This document shows, piece by piece, positions 11,077 to 19,151 of a stretch of DNA of 64,000 nt. The translations under genes and the position numbers were made by a program. Every line of letters starts with the position of its first letter. The stretch's first letter is position 1. The stretch comes from Lyophyllum atratum (Eukaryota > Basidiomycota > Agaricomycetes > Agaricales > Lyophyllaceae). Location: assembly GCA_014905825.1 (NCBI GenBank), contig JACGCN010000005.1:2294001-2358000 (forward strand), in the 5' to 3' direction. The notes beneath the pieces are model-generated. The model was not told the DNA's origin. It ran no database searches and saw only the letters and a list, made by a program, of their open reading frames with translations.

Positions 11077-12466
11077 TCAAGGCAGAAGGGCACTAGCAGT
11101 CTTTTCCCTAAAGTCCTTCAAAAGATGCGCCAAATCTCCTCCTGCCGAACCCTTCAGCTTCTCCTTCGGCCCTGTCGCCTCTTTCTCCTCCTCACGCGCG
11201 ATACGTTTCGACGGCCCGATAACGTACAACGTGACGATGATCATATGCCCATCTCTAAACTCCTTCAGCGCTAGCAAAGCAGCGTTATACGCCTCAGACA
11301 ATGTCGCGTCATTGGTCCTGGTCACGAAGTCCCGCAGCGACCCGTTCAGCGACCGGAGGCGCTCAAGGAACTCCCGATGGCGCCGGGGCATGTACACCCG
11401 CATACGCTGAGCGAAGGACGCACTAAGACTCGTCGACGACGCGTCTCCAATAGGACCACCCACGCTAGGTCCAGCAATGCCCAAAAAGATATCGAGAGCC
11501 TGGATAAGCGAGCTCTGAGCTGCACTGGAGCCGGAGAGGTCTGTGGGTGTTTGAGGCTGGGGTCGCGATCAATGCCCTCGAAGATCCATGGTCGGTTGTT
11601 GGGATCTGAGTCGGCGCCGACGAGCCATGGGCGGATATGGCGATAGAAGAAGTCGGGGCTGCAGTCCTCGCGGACGCTGAGAAGCACCGTTCTGAGGTCT
11701 TTGATGACTAGAGTTAAGGTCATAAGCGATCCGGTAATGCGCGGTATGACATCTGCATTGCTGAGGGATAGGTCGTTTAGGATGGTTTGCATCAACTGCA
11801 GCGCCTCTGCGCCTCTCAACTCAACTCTCACAGGAGCGAGGTAGAATGCCTCCTCGTCCACGGCCCCTGTGAACGAGGCTTGGCTGCGAAGATTACTCGA
11901 AATGGGAAGCCCATCTGCTGTGGGCTTCCTGAGGGCCCAGTTGTACATGATGTCGTCGGAATACGCCATGACAGGGGGAACCTGCAGCTCTGCACTAACT
12001 TGAAGCAGAGGCAACGATATTGACGCTGGAATGAGAACGTCCGCGTCTGTAGGTAGAGTGTGGACGTAAAAATGGAGGAGGTAGGTAAGCACAAGATGGG
12101 CACGGCGCATGTTGACCTCAGATTGTTTGAGATCCACTATGGGGAGAATCGCGAGCTAAGGAGGGAACCGTCAGAAGTCGCCACTAATATGAGCAATATT
12201 GCGCACCTCTCGTACACGCTTCCGCCATGATTCCGATTTCGCTTGCTCCTCTTCAGAGAGACCCGGCGCGGCACCCAACTGTAGCTTCTGGCCGGGCTCG
12301 TTGCATCCTCCAAAGCTGAGTCCCATGATTTCCAGGCAGGCGGGAGGCGACACACAGGGGATTGGGAGGGCAAGAAGCCAGATATGGGATAGATGTCGAA
12401 ATCTGCAAACTTGATCGCCCCCGACGCAACGGGAGAGGTGAAGGTCAAACTTGGTCCAGAAGCCAT
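11077..12466 (-). pseudogene. indoleamine 2,3-dioxygenase paralogue 3, two frameshifts
   Basis: The layout copies the other two IDO genes: exon 1 from 12466 (ACCATGG context; an in-frame ATG at 12499 is an alternative) to 12207, exon 2 from 12155 to 11077. Each exon is exactly one base short of a multiple of three. In exon 1 the frame is lost near 12287-12310: SALEDATSPA runs out of frame and GQKLQLGAAPGL continues in the next frame. In exon 2 it is lost near 11541-11556 (homopolymer CCC): DPSLKHP, then DLSGSSAAQSSLIQALDIF in the next frame. Outside these points the protein is well preserved, including LKEFRDGHMIIVTLY with the expected heme-ligand His. Either this is a young pseudogene or the assembly has two single-base deletions. 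Confidence 0.8.
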
Positions 12467-12778
12467 GGTATTCCGGTAGCGCAGATCATGTTGTAGCAAG
12501 ATGACCTTTAACTACTTACTGACGTGGAGCAATGAGTCATTTTTGATATGAATCTCGTAGAGACAGGCACCCGCACAGACTTTCCGGCTTGCAATGATTT
12601 CATGCGATGATGAATCGCCAGGACGAGGTAATAGAATCTCTAGCAAGGGGCTGCATCAAAACGGCCGAGAATGCGACGTCCAGTCTGGGCAGTCCGTAGC
12701 GCGCATACTCGGGCTCGAGAGGAAGCATGAAAATAAACCTCTGTGACTTCGACGAACTTGTGTCCATCGAGATGAGCC
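12467..12778. other. spacer between the IDO array and tRNA-like array
   Basis: This is the upstream region of the third IDO gene. No gene or repeat is identified apart from the approach to the first T-run of the tRNA-like array. Confidence 0.4.
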
Positions 12779-12802
12779 AAAAGGTTACTGTAGTGCCACA
12801 TT

Positions 12803-12900
12803 GCGCTGCGCTCGAGTCGAACGAGCTCTTCCCCAGGCTAAGTGTTCATCTCACGTCCAAGGGACATGTATGGGGCGTGCTGCCGTTACACCAGCAGGGC
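12803..12900 (-). ncRNA. tRNA-like unit 1
   Basis: On the minus strand the 5' acceptor GCCCTGC pairs with GCAGCGC at 6 of 7 positions. A D-arm (GTGT/GCAC), an anticodon stem CCCCA/TGGGG and a T-arm (GCTCG TTCGACT CGAGC) follow. The region inside the anticodon stem is about 35 bases long, as if it held an intron, and base 33 is not T, so no anticodon can be assigned. T-run at 12782-12779. Confidence 0.6.
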
Positions 12901-13222
12901 AGTCGAAGATTACTGCCGAATCTTCCTCGAGAGCGCTGAAAACAGTGTGGGGGGTGAGGGAGGCGGATTTGCGAATTGAAAAAGGTTGGGTGTGACATGC
13001 AGTACGTATGCCGAAAGGCTTCGACTAAACGCTCAAAAGAGATTCTGATAGGTCAAGAGCGCAGATTTCAGCCTGCGTTGTGAAATTTTGCATACAGAGA
13101 GGAATTCCGGTTCGAGGACGACCATCATGTCGCGAGCATGCTCCAGAGGTAAGGATACAAATTAACTCTATGAAGTTTGAGTAGTGAAGTATGTGAACGA
13201 ACCAAAATGCATACCAGTCATT

Positions 13223-13319
13223 GCCCCGCACTCAATTCGAACGAGCCCTTCCCCAGGCTAATTGGTGGCTCAGAATGAAAATTTTACAGATATGTGACGT
13301 GTCGCTACACCAGTGGGCC
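13223..13319 (-). ncRNA. tRNA-like unit 2, degenerate
   Basis: The acceptor GGCCCAC pairs imperfectly with GCGGGGC (5 of 7). The D-arm is weakened and the T-arm is GCTCG TTCGAAT TGAGT, with one G-T pair. The 3' side of the anticodon arm (AGCCTGGGG) is conserved, the 5' side is not. T-run at 13207-13204. Confidence 0.5.
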
Positions 13320-13639
13320 GTCCAAAGACGGCTGCCGAAAGATCTTTTAGCGCTGAAAAAGATGTGGATGTTACAGAATTTTGGAAGGCTGGAAGGGTAG
13401 ATTCAAGCCACGCAGAGTCGATTCTTCGAATGGTTTTTCAATGAATCGCCATCTAATCGGTCTGTTAGCCTCCGCTGTGGAGTCTTCTGCAAAGCGAAAA
13501 ATCCTGCGTAAGGGCGAGCACAGTCATAGGCATAGTGCTTTAAGAGGGAAAGGACGCAAATCAACTTCCCGAACCCGAGTAGTGAAGTATCTAAAAAACC
13601 TACTCAAAACGTTTTTGCAAGCTTCGCATGACCTTCCAT

Positions 13640-13739
13640 GCCCCCGGCTCGAGTCGAACGAGCCTTCCCCGGATTGACCAGTTATCGACGTCATCACTGT
13701 GGGGTGTGCGACCCCTACACCAGCGGGGCTATATAATAG
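13640..13739 (-). ncRNA. tRNA-like unit 3
   Basis: 5' GCCCCGC, D-arm GTGT..GCAC, anticodon stem CCCC/GGGG, and an extended T-stem (GGCTCG TTCGACT CGAGCC). The acceptor pairs at 5 of 7. T-run at 13609-13606. Confidence 0.55.
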
Positions 13740-14128
13740 TATTACTCAAACTTTGGAAAGTTCGCCTGGGACGTGTAGGCCGGAAGCGACGATGTCGTTA
13801 ATTGAAGGGAACGGTATGTGCGATGAATATGTTGAGTTGCTTAAACCGTGGCCCCGATCAAGAACCTCCGAAAGAAAGATTCTAAAAGGCACGAAGGGCC
13901 ATTTCGAGCCGCGAAGAGTCGATTTCTTCAATGGATCGTCGGGGGCTGGAATCCAGGAGTCGCTATGTCGCGTGACCTACCAGTCTCTGCTGGCGAAATC
14001 ATAATGCGAGATATCTCGTTTGAGGGCAAGCAACAGGACTGGCGGGGCGGAGTGCGCTGAACGCAAAGGATATAAACCACTGAACCTTGCGTTGTGAAGA
14101 CGCAAAAGGTGTCGGATACCCATCCATT

Positions 14129-14224
14129 GCCCCACGCTCGAATCGAACGAGCCTCTCCCAAGTTAACTGTGGCATCATGTCGATAGTACGTAGATGAGGC
14201 GTGTTGCCACTACACCAGTGGGGC
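14129..14224 (-). ncRNA. tRNA-like unit 4, best preserved
   Basis: The acceptor GCCCCAC pairs with GTGGGGC at all seven positions. The D-arm GTGT AGTGGCA ACAC and T-arm GCTCG TTCGATT CGAGC both pair fully. The A box (TGGTGTAGTGG) and B box (GTTCGATTC) match the consensus. The anticodon arm spans about 45 bases and has no clear seven-base loop with T33. T-run at 14107-14104. Confidence 0.65.
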
Positions 14225-14635
14225 AGTTGATTATGGAGCCTAACTTTCCTGAACTGCGCGGAACGCAGTGCCAAAGAGGAATCGAAACGACGTTGGGCGC
14301 CCCGAATTGCTGCACTCGAAGCGAAGCCTATCACATAAAATCGTTTGAACGAGGTTCGGGAAGGCTCAAGCGCGATATGGAGCCGCGAAGAATTCATTTC
14401 CCCCATGTATATCTGATATATCGTCGAGTGCAGGGGCCACAGAGTACCCATGGGCTGCCGCGTACATGATCTTTTCGGCCTCTACTCTGGTACCTTGCAA
14501 GATGCGAGATATCCCGTTTCTAGATGACAGGACTGGGAGGGCGGAGCGCACTGAAGACAAAAGATATCAGTCGACTTCATGAACTTCGAGTCATGACGCA
14601 TGGGGGACGAACCGAAAACATCTAACCCTTGGATT

Positions 14636-14716
14636 GCCCCAGGCCTGAGTCGAACCAGCGTTCAGTTCCTTTCCGTAACACGTGTATGGGGTGTGCCGCC
14701 CTATGCCAGCTGGGCG
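14636..14716 (-). ncRNA. tRNA-like unit 5, shortened
   Basis: At 81 bases this unit has lost part of the anticodon-arm insert. The acceptor pairs at 5 of 7, and the T-arm 5' strand is damaged, but GTTCGACTC is kept. T-run at 14618-14615. Confidence 0.5.
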
Positions 14717-15100
14717 GAGAGATGTGTCGCTCATTTCCAATGTCCATACATGGACAAGATATATTTCTGCGGACGTAGAGGTCGTGGAGTATCGTGTGAT
14801 CTGTGTGCCGAGCGACTTCATTCATCTCTTTTCAAAACGTTCAAAAAACAGGCGAAGGGCTGGCAGAAGCACATTCGAGCCATGAGGATAGTATTGATCG
14901 GTGAGTTATCAGGCGATGGGGTAATAGAGTATACAGGGGATGCTGGGTGTTTCAACGGCCGTGGCACGCGACTTGTCTGTCTTGAGTGTGATCCTAATTG
15001 AAAAGCGCCGTACTCCAGAGGTAAAGAATACAAGTCAATTTCCAGGAGCTCCAGTCATTCCGCGTCTAAGCGAACCAAAAGGTTCTCTGAGCCAGATAAT

Positions 15101-15196
15101 GCCCCACGCTCGAGTCGAACGCGTCCTTCCTCAGACTAACTGATTCTCGCCTTGACGCGACATGGAAAGAGAGTGTTGCAGCTACACCAGCGGGCT
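15101..15196 (-). ncRNA. tRNA-like unit 6
   Basis: D-arm GTGT AGCTGCA ACAC pairs fully. The A box is TGGTGTAGCTG and the B box GTTCGACTC. The 3' acceptor GTGGGGC is intact, while the 5' acceptor has drifted (AGCCCGC). T-run at 15080-15077. Confidence 0.55.
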
Positions 15197-16913
15197 GCAT
15201 AACATTTCGCCCAGATCTCCTAGACTTCGTCGAAAAGATGGAGTGGGAGAGCGGAGGCCGCGATTGTAGGGAGAGGCGTGCGAATATGTGAAGTGCCTTC
15301 GATCTTTTTCGCCATTTTCAACGAGATCCTAAAAGGCCGGAAGGATAGAATCGATCTTCGAAGGATACCAGAATATAGAATTGCGGAAGGTGCGTGGTGA
15401 TGTACATGAGTCCTTTTCCGATACTGAAACCGTCCTAAAGGCGTGCCGATACGCGTGCCGTGATAGAAGGCTGAGAGAGGCGCTGGTGGCTATCACGCCC
15501 AACGTCGCAGATATTGCGGGGTCCAGGATTCGGGAGGGAATGCTTTAGATTGGAGCCACCTCCTCCATGGGAATTAAGCACGCTAACACCGCCGGTCGCT
15601 ATCAGACGCGTCGTGGATCCACATCCCCCTTCCCAAACGTGCCGCAGCTCTGCTATCAAGTCTCCCAAGACATGCGTGGGTCAAACAAGGGATGCTTTGG
15701 GATCTGGATACACCGTTAATGTGATTTAGTACGGCAACGAGGTGTACCATCGGGAGACATAATTGATGACGCCCACAAGACTGCTTTGTCGAAGCTGATG
15801 AAATGCGTCCACGATGTGAAATGGCATCACAGGCTGGCACTAGAATCATCAGCTATCACACGAAAATGTGACGTAGATGCCCAAAGACTTACTGCAGCAC
15901 CGCATGCGACGTTGACGTCGTAGTATGTGTGTCCGCTGGCGTGCAGTGAGAAACGACACTGCCGAAAGGAGCAGAAACTGATGTCCATCTGTGTCAACGA
16001 GCTATGCACCGACCATGAACGCGTGTCGGTCCATAACCGCAGCCTGGGGAATATGCAGAGGCAGTTGGCGAGGCGCCGCTGAGGACGAAAGGAAGGCACC
16101 TCGAGTGTCGTCAGGTCCAGAAATAAACGAACAAGGTGGATGAATGTGAATGTGTGAAGGATGTGAAGATGTGACATCAGTGAAAAATGCCGTACGGATG
16201 GATCAATGATCACCGACTCGGATGTAAGGAAAGGAACATTTTACCACGCACAGGTCCTGCAGGGTCCCGCAATGTTGCCGCAAAGAGCCCTGCACCACGC
16301 CTGCATCCATATGCCAGAACAAAGCAGCAACATGAAGATGGAAGAGCGAAATTTGGTGATTCCTGTTTTAGGAGAATATCCGGCGTATCCGACATTTGCA
16401 AATTGAAGTCGATCTTGTTTCGAGAGAAGCGACCTCGACCGACGACCTTTCAGGATCCTTGATTTGGGCGTGTTCTGACAGAGAAGATCCTTTAAGATGA
16501 TGCCGATAGGTTTCTTTTGTGTGAAAAGCCTTCTTGTGAACACAGACGGCTGGCTCTTTTGTGTTCAGATATGAAGCGTCCGAATGCGGTAACCCCGGTT
16601 AAGCGCTGCTTTTTGTCTTTGAGTCCCGCGTGATTGGATTTCATACCCTTTCAATCCGCTACTCGTATTGTCTTTGAAGAATCTGGAAAACCTTCAACGC
16701 CCATAGACCTTCCATAACAAAAAAAGTCTATGGAAGAGTACAGAACAAAAGCGTCGGGCGCTTGCCGGTCCACTTTTTGTTTGACTCCATATCCATTTAC
16801 ACACTCGCTCACACACGCGTACCGCCTCCATTCCTATATAACCTCTTAACAATGGAGTCAGAACATCACGCCTCTACGGTCGTATCCACACAACACTCCT
16901 CAGCCTAGTACCC
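15197..16913. other. intergenic, no gene seen
   Basis: Frames at 15434-16213 overlap on both strands and show no protein-like conservation pattern. The last 50-100 bases (CCTATATAACCTCTTAACAATGG region at about 16834) look like the core promoter of the MYND gene, with a TATA-like element about 80 bases before the ATG. Confidence 0.45.
16701..16733. repeat. short A-rich hairpin
   Basis: CCATAGAC (16701-16708) and GTCTATGG (16726-16733) form a perfect 8 bp stem around an A-rich loop. It lies about 180 bases upstream of the MYND gene. Confidence 0.5.
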
Positions 16914-17892
16914 ATGGCCTACTACGCCCAGCCCGCTGCCGCCAACTACAATACCCCTCCCATGTCGATGCACAAACAAAGGGGTTACCGCATCTGCGAC
17001 CAGTGCGGGACAGCAGAGAGTCCTTCTGCCAAATTCCGACTATGTGGTGGTTGCGTGCGTTGCCTTTTACTTACTTCGCTGTCACCTCATTGACATGATC
17101 ATCACCTGTTATCCAGATGACCACTCAGTATTGTGTACGTCGCTTTCTGTTATGTCAAACATACTGTCGACTGACCTCTCTTTCATAGTCACAAGACTGC
17201 CAAAAGATTCACTGGCCTTCACATAAACCCATCTGCCAGCACACCGCCAGCCAGATCTCTAGTGTAAAGCAGCAGTCCGCTGGTGCTGCATACGCCGATG
17301 AGAACCTCGCAAAGGGTCTCCGGAAATTCACTTCCGCCCACACCTCACTACTACAGTGGGCCGGCTTCCAAGCGCTACAGCTAAAGCGTATCCCTGCTAA
17401 TGTCCGCCAAAGCGCCCTCCTCATCGAGCTCAACTACCACGGCCGTCATTCCGAGTCATACCGTCGGTGCGTGACCTCCACACCTTATCCTTTCCAGGCA
17501 TAACTGATTTTGTATCTTCCGCTCCACAGCTTTTCGGTAGCTTCCACACACGTCGTTCCTCGAAACTACATCCGGGATCCCCTCGTTATCTCCGATATCC
17601 AGCGACGCGAGGAACGGTGTCGTCACAACGGTGGCATCGGCACCCTCGTGATCATAATCCAGTGCAACGGCGTCTCGCAGGTCATGCCCGTCGAGGTCGA
17701 CCCACCGAGCAAGATCTCCTGGGACACCCGGGAGGACTGGGCCAGCGTGCTCCACCACTTTGTCGAATCGGGCCGCACCGATTTCCAGCCGATATCCACG
17801 ACATCGCGAGGGTGAGTCCAATGCTCCGTGCTCATCGCTTACCTGAGCATATCACTTACATTCCGTCTTTGTACAGTGTCTATTATGGATAA
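16914..17892 (+). CDS. MYND-type zinc finger protein
   Basis: Five exons (16914-17054, 17117-17134, 17189-17466, 17530-17811, 17877-17892) join in phase to give 244 residues. The MYND finger spans residues about 28-70: CDQC, CGGC, QYC, QDC, then H and C in HWPSHKPIC, split across three exons, one of only 18 bases. MYND fingers bind two zinc ions and usually mediate protein-protein contacts. The C-terminal half (HVVPRNYIRDPLVISD, LVIIIQCNGVSQVMPVEV) is a predicted alpha/beta region with no recognised enzymatic motif and no SET domain. Its role is unknown. A protein of this architecture is common in Agaricomycetes. Confidence 0.88.
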
Positions 17893-18527
17893 GCGCTGCG
17901 CTCCTTGCATTTTTCACCCCTATCTGCATCCGCCAAAACCTTGTACCTCGTATCATCATCGCACTGCCCCTGACGTCGACCGTCATGCCCCATCACGCCC
18001 GACCTTTACATTTCGCCCCACCATTTTGCCTTTCTCCACTTCCGTGGGGCTCTTTTATCTATATTTATCATCTTCGGCCGCACTAGCATTTGTATACCTA
18101 CCGCATACCCACCTCGCATTTCGTCACCATTGCTTTGCTTTGCAACAATCGCTTTGTAGTACTATCTATTTGTACAATACCGTATCAAACCTGGAATCTG
18201 TTCCAATACTAATATGCATCGAAATTACCATTCGTCCCCAACACGTCTCGCAAGCTTGGCCTCCTGTGGAGGCTTCAAGTTTAACGCTGAACTTTGTTGG
18301 AACTTTGAGTCTGTCTTGAACGAGTATCATTGCTCCAGATCCGTGCTCAGGCGCCTCTGAAGCTCTTCCCGTGACGCTTTTTGATAGGTATAACCCAAGA
18401 GAGACGAGTTCGAGAGTGTCCGATCGTTGAGGACGAGTTAATTCTGATCGAGCCCCTATACGTGTGCCACGCGAGGCGATTGCTAAGCAGCCCTAACCTC
18501 ATTTCCAAACTCCCATCTCCAGCAAAA
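17893..18527. other. intergenic, no gene seen
   Basis: This is the 3' flank of the MYND gene and promoter region of the YPI1-like gene. A plus frame at 17828-18319 overlaps the MYND terminal exon and has no recognisable domain. Confidence 0.45.
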
Positions 18528-19151
18528 ATGCAGCGTGCTCCCATCACCTCTGCTCCAGGCGACGGCTCTCGCACAATCACAATCATAGATGCCGCTCCCC
18601 GCCCAGAAGACGCTGCCTCCTCCAGCCAAACCGAGCTCCGCGCCATAGGCACCCTTCGCCTGCGAGCAGCCCCGAGAAATGAGCATCGGGTCGCATGGGA
18701 CGATGACGTCGTAGACAACGAAGATTGCGGTAGGAAGTCGTCAAAGAGTAACGTCCCCTTCGTATCATTGTACTGCGCACGAAGAGCTGATGTGTGTACG
18801 GTGTAGTTTGCTGTATCTATCACAAACCCCGGAAGTTCGACGAATCTTCCAGCGAGGAAGACTCAGATTCAGATTCCGATTCCTCATGCGACAACCACCG
18901 ACACCGACGCCGGCATCCGCACCCACATCCCCATCCACATCCCGAGGGCGCGGCGGGTCCCGCGTCGCCGATGAGGTCTGATCAGCCCGCCCCGGCTGGC
19001 GTGGTGCATCAGCTTGAGGAGGAGTCGGACCGGAATGCGTATGAGACCGTGCCGAGCTCGAAGAAGGGGAAGAGGAAAGGTATGTTATGAGTGTTTTGAC
19101 TGATTGACCGACGCCGCCACTGATATCGGATGTTGTGCAGCTGCATCTTGA
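18528..19151 (+). CDS. YPI1: type 1 protein phosphatase regulator, YPI1/PPP1R11 family
   Basis: Exons 18528-18747, 18807-19079 and 19141-19151 give 167 residues. The central motif LRLRAAPRNEHRVAWDDDVV, then DNEDCGRKSSK.ICCIYHKP and RKFDESSSEEDSD, is the hallmark of the YPI1 / inhibitor-3 family. These intrinsically disordered proteins bind the PP1 catalytic subunit (GLC7) and act mainly in the nucleus. The tail has a His/Pro run and a basic KKGKRK segment that may be a nuclear signal. The third exon is inferred: reading past the GTATGT at 19080 would instead stop at 19090, ending in GML. The spliced form ends KRKAAS and has a good branch and acceptor. Confidence 0.9.

Larger units (their letters stand above)
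12779..15200 (-). repeat. tandem array of six tRNA-like Pol III-type units
   Basis: Six related units lie head to tail on the minus strand with a period of about 410-510 bases. Each has an A-box-like TGGTGTARNGG, a B-box-like GTTCGANTC in a T-arm hairpin, a GCCCC-type acceptor end, and a TTTT run 15-30 bases beyond the 3' acceptor. Spacers also share blocks, for example GCGAGATATC.CGTTT at 14006 and 14501, and CGCGAAGA at 13911 and 14382. Arrays of this kind grow by unequal crossing-over. Confidence 0.75.

Noticed and set aside
12779..15200. CRISPR-like or phage-type repeat array
   Set aside because: Units are hundreds of bases long, diverged and tRNA-like, with related spacers; there are no short identical repeats and the host is eukaryotic.
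15434..16213. Overlapping long frames on both strands
   Set aside because: No domain, no splice sites making sense, and coding signal on both strands at once is typical of fortuitous frames in GC-balanced DNA.
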